64,000 nucleotides of DNA from Streptomyces sp. APSN-46.1. GTDB taxonomy: Bacteria > Actinomycetota > Actinomycetes > Streptomycetales > Streptomycetaceae. Shown here piece after piece: positions 56,903-64,000 of the stretch. Location of the stretch: assembly GCF_022815725.1 (NCBI RefSeq), contig NZ_JALGRF010000014.1, forward strand, positions 1 through 64,000, given 5' to 3'. The first letter of the stretch is position 1, and the number at the start of each line of letters is the position of its first letter. A program made the position numbers and the translations under genes. Under the pieces are notes generated by a model. The model was not told where the DNA came from and did not search any database. It was given only the letters and a program-made list of their open reading frames with translations.

Positions 56903-58702
56903 TCAGCCCATCGAGCGGTAGCGGTGGATCAGGGAGACCGCCATCGCGCCCTCACCCACGCCCGAGGCCACGCGTTTGACCGAGTGGGCCCGTACGTCGC
57001 CCGCCGCGAAGACGCCGGGAACGCTCGTCTCCAAGGGGTAGGGGGCGCGTTCGAGGCTCCATTCGGCCGGCAGTTCACCGCCGTTCGAGATCAGGTCGGA
57101 CCCGGTGAGGACGAAGCCGTGGTCATCGCGCTCCACGACCCCCGAGAGCCAGTCCGTGTGCGGGCGGGCGCCGATGAACGTGAACATGAAGCGGGCCGGG
57201 ATCTCGGTGTCCTCGCCCGTCCGCGCGTCGTGGAGGGTGAGCCGCTCCAGGTGCTCCTCGCCGTGCAGCCGCACCACCGTCGTGCGGACCTTGACCTCGA
57301 TGTTCGGGGTGCGGTCGATCTCGTCGATCAGGTAGCGGGACATGCTCGCGTCCAGGGACTCCGCGCGGACCAGGATCGTCACGCGGGCCGCGTACTTGGC
57401 GAAGTGCACCGCCGCCTGGCCGGCCGAGTTGGCGCCGCCCACGATGAACACGTGCTGCGAGATGCAGGCCGAGCTCTCCGTCGTGGCCGCCCCGTAGTAC
57501 AGCCCGGCCCCCTCGAAGCGGTCCGCGCCGGGGGCTTCCAGCCGGTTGTACGAGACCCCCGTGGCCAGCAGGACCGTCTCCGCGCTGATCTCCGTACCGT
57601 CCGCCATGGTCAGGATCTTCGCCGGATCGTCCCGGGTCAGCGAGACCACCTCCACCGGGTGCAGGATCTCGGCGCCGAAGCGGGAGGCCTGGATGGTGGC
57701 CCGGCGGGTGAGGTCCCCGCCCGAGAGCCCCGACGGGAAGCCGAGGTAGTTCTCGATCAGGCTGGAGGTGCCGGCCTGGCCGCCCGGGGCGCGGGAGTCC
57801 AGCATGAGGGTCGAGAGCCCCTCCGAGGCCGCGTACACCCCGGCCGCCAGGCCCGCCGGCCCCGCGCCGACGATGACGCACTCGTAGTGCGGGCGGGAGG
57901 CGGTGGTGGACAGGCCCAGGCGCCGCGCGAGCTCGGTGTCGCTCGGGGCGGAGATCACCGCTCCGTCCGGGAAGCGGACGAGCGGGAGCGCCGCGTCGGG
58001 CTGGGCGGCGATCAGGGTCAGCGCCTCGGGGTCCCGCTCGACGTTGAGGAAGCGGAACGGCTGGCCGTTGCGGGTGAAGAAGTCCCGCACGGCGTGGGTG
58101 CCGGGGGAGACGAGGTGGCCGGCGACGATGATCCCGTCGTAGGCGGGGCGGTAGGTGGCCAGCCAGTCCGACAACAGGTCGTCCAGGACCGGGAACAGCC
58201 GCTCGTGCGGCGGGTCCCAGGGTTTGAGCAGGTAGTAGTCCAGCCGGACCCGGTTGATGGCGGTGATCGCCGCGTCCGTCTCCGCGTAGGCGGTCAGCAG
58301 GACCCGGCGGGCGTCCGGGAAGCGGCTCACCGCTTCGAGCAGGAACTCGACGCCGGTGACGTCGGGCATCCGCTGGTCGACGAGGAACAGGGCCGGGTCG
58401 TGGCCGCGTTCGTCGAGGGAGTCCAGGATCTTCAGGGCGTCGGCGGCCGAGGAGGCGCCGAGGACCCGGTAGCGGTCTCCGTAGGCGCTGCGCAGGTCGC
58501 GGCGGACGGCGCGCAGCACCTGCGGGTCGTCGTCCACGGCCAGGATGACGGGCTTGCGGTTCTCCGCGCGCTCGGCGGCGGCCCCCGGGCCGTGCGCGGC
58601 GGTGGCGGTGCCCGTGGTACCCGTGGTCGCGGCGGCGGTCCCCATGGTTGAGGTGGTGGAGGTAGCCGCGGTCGCCGGAGCGTTCTCCGGGGCCGCGCTC
58701 AC
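56903..58702 (-). CDS. Receiver domain-glutaredoxin-like-thioredoxin reductase-like fusion flavoprotein lacking redox cysteines
   Basis: A 599-aa protein. A Thr/Ala-rich tail (1-48) is followed by a response-regulator receiver (51-175) with DDD at 57-59, phosphorylatable D109 (FLVDQRMP), T137 and K160. A glutaredoxin-like domain (about 188-263) has SPGTH where CxxC would be. The thioredoxin reductase-like FAD/NAD module starts with VIVGAGPAGLAAGVYAASEG. In place of the CATC motif it has AATTESSAC, then VFIVGGANSAGQAAVHF. No dithiol is present, so it cannot reduce thioredoxin in the usual way. GTG 58702 overlaps the stop of the UBP zinc-finger gene, so they are translated together. Confidence 0.88.
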   Translation of the reverse strand: MSAAPENAPATAATSTTSTMGTAAATTGTTGTATAAHGPGAAAERAENRKPVILAVDDDPQVLRAVRRDLRSAYGDRYRVLGASSAADALKILDSLDERGHDPALFLVDQRMPDVTGVEFLLEAVSRFPDARRVLLTAYAETDAAITAINRVRLDYYLLKPWDPPHERLFPVLDDLLSDWLATYRPAYDGIIVAGHLVSPGTHAVRDFFTRNGQPFRFLNVERDPEALTLIAAQPDAALPLVRFPDGAVISAPSDTELARRLGLSTTASRPHYECVIVGAGPAGLAAGVYAASEGLSTLMLDSRAPGGQAGTSSLIENYLGFPSGLSGGDLTRRATIQASRFGAEILHPVEVVSLTRDDPAKILTMADGTEISAETVLLATGVSYNRLEAPGADRFEGAGLYYGAATTESSACISQHVFIVGGANSAGQAAVHFAKYAARVTILVRAESLDASMSRYLIDEIDRTPNIEVKVRTTVVRLHGEEHLERLTLHDARTGEDTEIPARFMFTFIGARPHTDWLSGVVERDDHGFVLTGSDLISNGGELPAEWSLERAPYPLETSVPGVFAAGDVRAHSVKRVASGVGEGAMAVSLIHRYRSMG

Positions 58703-58971
58703 GCCGGGTCCAGCATCAGCTTGTCGGCGTAGCACCAGGCCCAGTCCTCACCGGGCTCGTGCGAGGCCGCGATGGGGTGCTCGGTGGTGCGGTAGTGCCG
58801 GGTGGCGTGACGGTTCTTCGAGGAGTCGCAGCACCCGACGTGCCCGCAGCTGAGGCACATCCGCAGATGCACCCAGCCGTCTCCGAGAACCAGGCACTCC
58901 TCGCAGCCCTCGGTGCCGGGCTTCACCGGACGTATCTGATCGATGTGTGTGCACAACAGGTCCATCGTCAT
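58699..58971 (-). CDS. UBP-type zinc-finger protein
   Basis: A 90-aa stand-alone ZnF-UBP domain. Cysteines and histidines fit the family: C7, C23, C26, C39, C42, C47, H55, H59, H65 (CTHID; GCEECLVLGDGWVHLRMCLSCGHVGCCDSSKNRHATRHY, in parts; TEHPIAASHEPGEDWAWCY). In eukaryotes this fold binds the free Gly-Gly end of ubiquitin; the bacterial partner is unknown. It is the first gene of an operon with the receiver-flavoprotein and overlaps it by four bases. The gap to 59246 is a divergent promoter region. Confidence 0.92.
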   Translation of the reverse strand: MTMDLLCTHIDQIRPVKPGTEGCEECLVLGDGWVHLRMCLSCGHVGCCDSSKNRHATRHYRTTEHPIAASHEPGEDWAWCYADKLMLDPA

Positions 58972-59176
58972 CGTCCCCGTCCCTCTCCTCGCGCACTCGT
59001 GCCTCGCGCGTCAGTGATTCACGACGCGTCCAGACCATAAGACGGGACCCCCGCGACGGTTCATCGATTCGGCCGAAGTCAGGGAGTCCGGAGGCGACTT
59101 CTTGATGTCGGCGGACTACTACCTGAGGTGCTCCGACGACATGGCCTCCTACCTCACGAAGTCGCGTACGGGCGCT

Positions 59177-59205
59177 TTGACGCAGGCCCTGGGCGCACGC
59201 AGTGT
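59177..59205 (+). promoter_or_regulatory. Candidate promoter of the DJ-1/ThDP/NTF2/GMC cluster
   Basis: TTGACG (59177-59182) and CAGTGT (59200-59205) are 17 bases apart and fit a Streptomyces SigA-like promoter moderately. Transcription would begin near 59212, about 34 bases before the GTG at 59246. The 274-base gap to the divergent UBP gene shows no other clear feature. Confidence 0.4.
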
Positions 59206-59245
59206 GGGGGACGCCAACGACAACAGGCGGCGCCTGGAGGAATCT

Positions 59246-60070
59246 GTGAGCAGAAAGATTCTGGTCATTGTCTCCGAACACGGTTACTGGGCCGAAGAAC
59301 TGATAGGGCCCGTATCGCAGTTCGACGAGCGGGGCTACGAGATCGTATTCGCCACGCCGACCGGAAAGCGCGCGCACGCACTTCCGCCGAGCCTTGACGC
59401 GAACTACATCGACCCCCCGCTGGGACGCTCGGTCACGACCGAGGAAAACGCCCGGCTGGGCCGCGAGTTCGAGCAGTCGAGCCGGCTGGACTCGCCGCTC
59501 GACATCGAGGCATGGGTGCCCGAGCGCCCGTACACGAGCGACGAGGGCTATCTGCGCAAGCTGGAGCAGTACCACCGCGATCTGGACAAGCTCGACGCCG
59601 ACATCGCGGACTACGACGCGATCCTCATCGTCGGCGGCAGCGGCCCGATCGCCGACCTCGCCAACAACGAGCGGGTCCACGCCCTGATCCTGGCCTTCAA
59701 GAAGGCCGGCAAGGTGGTGGCGGCCGAGTGCTACGGCGTCGCGTGCCTGGCCTTCGCCCGGGACTGGAGCGACCGCAAGAGCATCATCTGGGGCAAGCAC
59801 GTCACGGGCCACTGCAAGGAGTACGACTACAAGGACGGCACCGGATTCCTCGGTACCGATTTCAACATGGGCCCGCCGCCGTATCCGCTGGAGTACATCC
59901 TGCGCGACGCGACCGGACCGCGCGGCGCGTATCACGGAAACTTCGGCAAGCCGGTGTCCGTGATCGTGGACTTCCCCTTCGTGACCGGGCGTTCGACCCC
60001 GGACTCGTACCTCACGGGACAGAAGATCGTGGAAGTCCTGGAGGACGGTCTCACCCGATACGGCTGGTAG
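59246..60070 (+). CDS. DJ-1/PfpI (Hsp31-like) family protein
   Basis: A 274-aa protein of the DJ-1/ThiJ/PfpI superfamily, nearest in layout to Hsp31/glyoxalase III forms. It opens with KILVIVSEHGYWAEELIGPV (the conserved Glu near 18-19), has the nucleophile-elbow C162 in VVAAECYGVACLAFA, and GKHVTGHCKEYDYKDGTGFLG after it. A role in glyoxal-type aldehyde removal, hydration, or protein deglycation is possible. GTG 59246 follows GGAGGA; the frame is open upstream to 59102. It is the first gene of the terminal cluster. Confidence 0.85.
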   Translation: MSRKILVIVSEHGYWAEELIGPVSQFDERGYEIVFATPTGKRAHALPPSLDANYIDPPLGRSVTTEENARLGREFEQSSRLDSPLDIEAWVPERPYTSDEGYLRKLEQYHRDLDKLDADIADYDAILIVGGSGPIADLANNERVHALILAFKKAGKVVAAECYGVACLAFARDWSDRKSIIWGKHVTGHCKEYDYKDGTGFLGTDFNMGPPPYPLEYILRDATGPRGAYHGNFGKPVSVIVDFPFVTGRSTPDSYLTGQKIVEVLEDGLTRYGW

Positions 60071-60112
60071 GGGTAATAGTCCGGAAACTCCTGGGAGAGA
60101 AGGGGGAGTTCA

Positions 60113-61768
60113 ATGAGTTCCGAAGCCACTCCCGGACGGGAAAGGCTGATCGAGCAGTTCAAGGCCGACGGCCTGAATGTGATGTTCGGAAATCCGGGGA
60201 CCGTGGAACAGGGATTTCTCGACGCGGTGGACGCGGCGGAGGACTTCCAGTACATCCTCGCCCTCCAGGAGACCGTGGCCGCCGGCATCGCCGACGGCTA
60301 CGCCCGGGCCACCGGCGGCGCGGCCCTGCTCCAGCTGCACTCCGGAGTGGGGCTGGGCAACGGCATCGGCATGCTCTACCAGTCGCTGCGCGGCCACACC
60401 CCGCTCGTCGTGGTCGCCGGCGACGCCGGGGTGCGCTACGACGCCATGGACGCGCAGATGGCGTCCGACCTGGTGGCGATGGCCAAGCCGGTGACGAAGT
60501 ACGCGACCCGGGTCACCGATCCGCGGTCCGTGCTCCGCACCATCCGCCGGGCGGTGAAGATCGCCCTGACCCCGCCGCGCGGCCCGGTGTTCGTGGCGCT
60601 GCCGATGGACGTGCTGGACGAGCTCAACTCCGAGCCCGTACTGCCCGCCGTCGTGCCGCTCACGGACGTCGCGCCCTCGCCGGCCTCGGTGGGGCGGGCG
60701 GCCGAGCTGCTGGCCCGCGCCGAGCGGCCGGTCGTCCTCATCGGGGACGGGGTCTCGCTCTCCGGGGCGCAGGCCGAACTCGCGGCCGTCGCCGAGCTGC
60801 TGGGCGCGGACGTGTACGAGGTGGACTCCTCCGAGGTGAACATCGCGGCCTCCCACCCGCTGCGCCGCGGCCAGACGGGCCACATGTTCGGCCCGCACAG
60901 CAAGGAGCTCGTGGGCGAAGCCGACGGGGTGCTGATCGTCGGCACCTATGTCTTCCCGGAGGTGTTCCCCGAACTGGAGAGCCCCTTCCGGGCGGACGCG
61001 AAGGTCGTCCACATCGACCTCAACGCGTACGAGATCGCCAAGAACCACCCGGTGGACCTGGGCCTGGCCGCCGACCCCAAGCAGGCGCTGCGCGCGCTGG
61101 CCGGCGTACTCGAACGCCTGCTGACCCCGCAGCGGCGGGCGGCGGCCGCCGCCCGGCTGGACGCACGGTCCCGGGAGCGGGCCCGCGCCGCCTCGACAGC
61201 GCGAGAAGCCGACGAGACCGACGGCACGCCGATGGCCGTCTTCCTGCGGACCCTGGCCGAGCGGACCGGGGGCGATCTCATCGTCTTCGACGAGGCGCTG
61301 ACCACCTCCCCGCTGGTCACGAAGCACCTGCCGCCCGAGCGGCCCGGCGACTACCACCTCACCCGGGGCGGTTCGCTGGGCGTGGGCTTCCCGGGCGCGG
61401 TCGGCGCCCAGCTCGCCCATCCGGACCGGCTCGTCGTCGGATTCGCGGGCGACGGCGGCTCGATGTACACGTACCAGGCGCTGTGGACCGCGGCCCGGCA
61501 CGGGATCAACGCCAAGTTCGTGGTCTGCAACAACCGCAAGTACCGGCTGCTCGACGACAACATCGCCCAGTACTGGCGGGAGCGGGAGATCCCGGAGCAC
61601 GGCTTCCCGGGCTCCTTCGACCTCTCGCACCCCGAGATCGACTTCGCCGCGCTGGCGCGCTCGCTCGGCGCCGGCGGGATCCGCGTGGAGAAGCCGGACG
61701 AGGCGGTCGCCGCCGTGGGCCGGATGCTGGCCCACCCCGGTCCGTTCCTCGTCGACATCCAGATCTGA
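60113..61768 (+). CDS. ThDP-dependent enzyme, benzoylformate decarboxylase-like
   Basis: A 551-aa thiamine diphosphate enzyme. The N-terminal pyrimidine-binding domain has VMFGNPGT, the activating E53 (ALQETVAAGIADGYA) and H76 (LQLHSGVGLGNG), aligning with S26 (as Thr), E47 and H70 of Pseudomonas putida benzoylformate decarboxylase. The ThDP motif is GDG (446-448) ... NN (473-474). The place of BFD H281 appears to read VFPEVFPE, without His. So the enzyme probably decarboxylates or ligates a 2-oxo acid or aldehyde, but the substrate is open. It starts 42 bases after the DJ-1 gene. Confidence 0.9.
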   Translation: MSSEATPGRERLIEQFKADGLNVMFGNPGTVEQGFLDAVDAAEDFQYILALQETVAAGIADGYARATGGAALLQLHSGVGLGNGIGMLYQSLRGHTPLVVVAGDAGVRYDAMDAQMASDLVAMAKPVTKYATRVTDPRSVLRTIRRAVKIALTPPRGPVFVALPMDVLDELNSEPVLPAVVPLTDVAPSPASVGRAAELLARAERPVVLIGDGVSLSGAQAELAAVAELLGADVYEVDSSEVNIAASHPLRRGQTGHMFGPHSKELVGEADGVLIVGTYVFPEVFPELESPFRADAKVVHIDLNAYEIAKNHPVDLGLAADPKQALRALAGVLERLLTPQRRAAAAARLDARSRERARAASTAREADETDGTPMAVFLRTLAERTGGDLIVFDEALTTSPLVTKHLPPERPGDYHLTRGGSLGVGFPGAVGAQLAHPDRLVVGFAGDGGSMYTYQALWTAARHGINAKFVVCNNRKYRLLDDNIAQYWREREIPEHGFPGSFDLSHPEIDFAALARSLGAGGIRVEKPDEAVAAVGRMLAHPGPFLVDIQI

Positions 61769-61807
61769 GCCACCGCACACCACCCCAGTACGGACAGGAG
61801 GAACCGC

Positions 61808-62239
61808 ATGCCCGCCGAACGGCTGACCGAGGACGCGATCCGCAGCTTCGCCGAGAACTGGTACGTGGCCCTGGACCAGCACGTACCCCTGGACCAGGTG
61901 CTCGCCCTCATCACCGAGGACCTGGAGTTCAAGGTCCCCGAGGACACCTTCCTCGGACACCAGGGCTTCGGCCGCTGGTACGCGGCCGTGACCAGCCGGT
62001 TCTTCGACGAGGTGCACACGGTCACGAAGGTGGAGCCCGTCATCGAGGGCGACCGGGCCATCGTCCGGGTGCTCGTCAACTGGCAGGCCAAGATCTGGGA
62101 TCCGCCCGCCGCCCGCAGCGAGTGGCTCGGCTTCGACGCCGACCAGACCTGGACGGTGGTGGCCGGCCCCGACGGGCCGCTGATCAAGCAGTACACCGTC
62201 AACGACCTGGCTCCGATGCCCGGTTCCGGCTCCCTCTGA
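61808..62239 (+). CDS. NTF2/SnoaL-like protein 1
   Basis: A 143-aa small alpha+beta barrel protein: DAIRSFAENWYVALDQHVPLDQVLALITEDLEFKVPEDTFLGHQGFGRWYAAVT (in parts) and KVEPVIEGDRAIVRVLVNWQAKIWDP fit the SnoaL-like pocket. Such proteins can be cyclases, isomerases or hydrolases, or bind ligands without catalysis. It starts 39 bases after the ThDP gene with AGGAGGA upstream, and is the first of three consecutive relatives. Confidence 0.85.
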   Translation: MPAERLTEDAIRSFAENWYVALDQHVPLDQVLALITEDLEFKVPEDTFLGHQGFGRWYAAVTSRFFDEVHTVTKVEPVIEGDRAIVRVLVNWQAKIWDPPAARSEWLGFDADQTWTVVAGPDGPLIKQYTVNDLAPMPGSGSL

Positions 62240-62262
62240 GCGCCGGCGAAGGAGAAGCGACG

Positions 62263-62718
62263 ATGACCGAAGTGACACGGGAGCGGGTCGAGGCGGCCTA
62301 CGCCGCCCTCGGCTCCGGCGACCGCGCGCGCATCCTGGAGTACTACTCCGAGGACCTGCGCTGGCTGGTTCCGGGCAACCATCCGCTGGCCGGCTGGTAC
62401 GAGAGCCTGGACGCCTTCCTGGAGCTGATGGGCCAGACCCACAAGCTCACCGGGGGCACCTTCCGGATGGACATCCAGGCGGTCCTCGTCGGTGAGGACT
62501 GCAGCGCCGACCTGTGCCGCAACATCGCCCTGCGGGACGGCGCGGACCGGGCCAGCCAGTCCCCGTACGAGCGGATGGACTACCCGGTCTTCCACTTCAT
62601 GCGATGGCGGGACGGCCGGATCGTCGAGGGCCGTGACGGGCTCTTCGGGGACTCGGCGACCGCCTTCAGCCAGTTCTGGGCGCCGTTCGCGCCCGACGGA
62701 ACCCGCCGGGACCGATAG
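62263..62718 (+). CDS. NTF2/SnoaL-like protein 2
   Basis: A 151-aa SnoaL-like protein: TRERVEAAYAALGSGDRARILEYYSEDLRWLVPGNHPLAGWYESLDAFLELM (in parts) with the polar pocket region DYPVFHFMRWRDGRIVEGRDGLF. ATG 62263 has GGAGAAG upstream. It is only distantly like its two neighbours, so the three are more likely to have distinct roles than to be a recent duplication. Confidence 0.85.
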   Translation: MTEVTRERVEAAYAALGSGDRARILEYYSEDLRWLVPGNHPLAGWYESLDAFLELMGQTHKLTGGTFRMDIQAVLVGEDCSADLCRNIALRDGADRASQSPYERMDYPVFHFMRWRDGRIVEGRDGLFGDSATAFSQFWAPFAPDGTRRDR

Positions 62719-62731
62719 GGGGAGGAGCGCC

Positions 62732-63112
62732 ATGAGCGCTGTGGACGCACGACAGATCCTTGAGCAGTACTACGAGTACGCCAACGCCGGGGACTGGGAC
62801 CGCTGGTGCGACCTGTTCGCCGACGACCAGGTCATGGACGAGCAGCTCGCCGGACACATCGAGGGCCTGGAGGTCCTGCGCTCGATGATGAAGGGCATGG
62901 GGACGATGTACCGCGTCTTCCAGAACAAGCCCGTGCACTTCCTCGTCGACGGGGAGAAGGCCGCGGCCGTCTCCCACCTCAGCGCCATCAGCGCCTCCGG
63001 CGAGGCGATCGAGGCCGAGGTCATGAACTTCTTCCGGATCGTGGACGGAAAGATCGCCTACATGGCGAACTACCACGACACCGCCCCCTTCCAGGTGCTG
63101 AGCCAGGGCTGA
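62732..63112 (+). CDS. NTF2/SnoaL-like protein 3
   Basis: A 126-aa SnoaL-like protein: ARQILEQYYEYANAGDWDRWCDLFADDQVMDEQLAGHIEGLEVLRSMMKGM (in parts), then FFRIVDGKIAYMANYHDTAPF. This last part resembles the ester-cyclase/limonene-epoxide-hydrolase-like class. ATG 62732 follows GGGGGAGGAG by six bases. The gap to the GMC oxidoreductase is 13 bases. Confidence 0.85.
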   Translation: MSAVDARQILEQYYEYANAGDWDRWCDLFADDQVMDEQLAGHIEGLEVLRSMMKGMGTMYRVFQNKPVHFLVDGEKAAAVSHLSAISASGEAIEAEVMNFFRIVDGKIAYMANYHDTAPFQVLSQG

Positions 63113-63125
63113 GGGAGGTCGACTC

Positions 63126-64000
63126 GTGGCTATCTCCGACGCGGATGAGTACGACTACGTCATCGTGGGATCCGGCACCGCCGGCAGTGTCCTGGCGAAC
63201 CGCCTCTCCGAGGACCCGGACGTCTCCGTCCTGGTCCTGGAGGCCGGCGGCTCCCGCATCCCGCCCGAGGTGGACGACCCGTCCTCCTGGTACAAGCTGC
63301 TCGGCGGGCCCGTCGACTGGGGCTACACCAGCGTCCCGCAGCCCGGTCTCGACGGCCGCCGTACGTACGAACCGCGGGGCAAGGCCCCCGGCGGCAGCAG
63401 CAACCTGTACATCATGATGCACATCCGGGGCCACGCCTCGGACTTCGACAACTGGGCCTACCAGGGCGCGGCCGGCTGGGCGCACGAGGACGTGCTCCCG
63501 TACTTCGCGCTGCTGGAGGGCCAGGAGGACGCGACCGCCGCCACCACCGGCACCCGCGGCCCGCAGCGGATCACGCACGCCGGACGGCACGGCCCCAACC
63601 CGGCCTCCCGCGCCTTCATCGACGCGGCCGTCGAGCTCGGCCACGAGGAGATCGAGGACTTCAACACCGACGGCCCGCGCCGCGGGCTCTTCGGCACCGG
63701 CTGGCACCACATCGACGTGGCCGACGGCCGCCGCCAGGGCGTCCTCGCCGCCTACCTGGAGCCGGCGCTCGACCGCGCCAACCTGACCCTGCGCACCAGC
63801 GCGCAGAGCACCCGGCTGCTCTTCGACGGGGACACCTGCACGGGCGTCGAGTACGTCCAGCTCCAGGCCCCCGCCGCGCTTTCGGGCAGGGACGTCCCGG
63901 GCCGGACCGTCCGCGACGGCCACAGCAGCACCGCCGAGCCCGGACCGCACACCGTACGGGCCCGCCGGGAGGTGATCGTGGCCGCCGGGGCGATCGAGTC
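63126..64000 (+). CDS. GMC-family oxidoreductase (partial, runs off the window)
   Basis: The first 291 residues of a choline dehydrogenase/glucose oxidase-type flavoenzyme. The FAD dinucleotide motif is YVIVGSGTAGSVLANRLSED and VLVLEAGG; the GMC signature PRGKAPGGSSNLYIMMHIRG is near residue 80. The usual PRGKxxGGSSSxNxMxYxRG is altered at SNLYIMM. It oxidises an alcohol in relatives; the catalytic His-Asn/His pair of the C-terminus is beyond the window. GTG 63126 follows GGGAGGTC. It is the last visible gene of the cluster. Confidence 0.88.
   Translation, partial: MAISDADEYDYVIVGSGTAGSVLANRLSEDPDVSVLVLEAGGSRIPPEVDDPSSWYKLLGGPVDWGYTSVPQPGLDGRRTYEPRGKAPGGSSNLYIMMHIRGHASDFDNWAYQGAAGWAHEDVLPYFALLEGQEDATAATTGTRGPQRITHAGRHGPNPASRAFIDAAVELGHEEIEDFNTDGPRRGLFGTGWHHIDVADGRRQGVLAAYLEPALDRANLTLRTSAQSTRLLFDGDTCTGVEYVQLQAPAALSGRDVPGRTVRDGHSSTAEPGPHTVRARREVIVAAGAIE

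Noticed and set aside
59102..59245. A 48-residue N-terminal extension of the DJ-1-like protein
   Set aside because: GGAGGA lies just before GTG 59246, the fold begins at once after it, and the candidate promoter lies inside the extension.
59512..62718. A 1068-aa open frame spanning the DJ-1, ThDP and first NTF2 genes
   Set aside because: Only its last 151 codons (from 62263) are a real gene. The rest is out of frame with two well-supported genes and is Arg/Pro/Gly-rich noise.

Overview
The window is a GC-rich, gene-dense piece of an actinobacterial chromosome, almost certainly Streptomyces. The evidence is very high third-position GC, many GTG/TTG starts, a BldD protein with the exact cyclic-di-GMP motif, the small actinobacterial integration host factor (mIHF/sIHF), an actinobacterial-type PriA without ATPase motifs, and the gene order relA ... 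hisS ... rpsD ... alaS ... aro ... efp-nusB-bldD-pyr-mihF-gmk-rpoZ-coaBC-metK-priA-fmt-rsmB-rpe, which I recall as the conserved Streptomyces core order. No tRNA, rRNA, CRISPR array, insertion sequence or prophage was seen.

Layout. (1) 1-12342: stringent response (relA), a DUF349 protein, a membrane-anchored cyclophilin, an MBL-fold hydrolase with hisS, a VKOR-like protein, rarA, and a divergent MFS exporter/ArsR-like regulator pair. (2) 12340-26703: a DUF2470 gene and rpsD diverge across a near-consensus DmdR/IdeR iron box. Then alaS-ruvX-mltG-aroE, a tightly overlapping shikimate operon (aroC-aroK-aroB-aroQ), a P-loop kinase, an M24 peptidase homologue with altered metal ligands, efp and nusB. 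(3) 26723-42045: bldD with two abutting BldD boxes, then the pyrimidine operon pyrR-pyrB-pyrC-(PH-like membrane protein)-carA-carB-pyrD-pyrF under a PyrR RNA-binding loop that abuts the pyrR ribosome binding site. mihF, gmk, rpoZ, coaBC and metK follow. (4) 42116-55129: priA, a small HTH protein, fmt, rsmB, a large secreted subtilisin-like protease with a neighbouring TrmB/LuxR-type regulator, rpe, and a SorC-type sugar regulator.

(5) From about 55.2 kb the content becomes accessory. There is a wrecked secreted ribonuclease (RNase Sa type); a two-gene operon of a truncated haemoglobin and an ABM monooxygenase; and a two-gene operon joining a UBP-type zinc finger to a receiver-domain/thioredoxin-reductase-like flavoprotein that lacks the expected redox cysteines. 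A rightward cluster begins at 59246 and runs off the window: a DJ-1/Hsp31-like protein, a benzoylformate-decarboxylase-like ThDP enzyme, three consecutive NTF2/SnoaL-like small proteins and a GMC oxidoreductase. The last two operons are the best candidates for undescribed biology: the first looks like a redox signalling unit, the second like a small specialised carboligation/oxidation pathway.

Dispersed palindromic repeats built on the 20-mer CAGCCTCGCCGGCGTTTGAG occur in at least four intergenic gaps and even supply the end of one coding sequence. All functional assignments are from reading the translated sequence and remembered family motifs; no database search was run.
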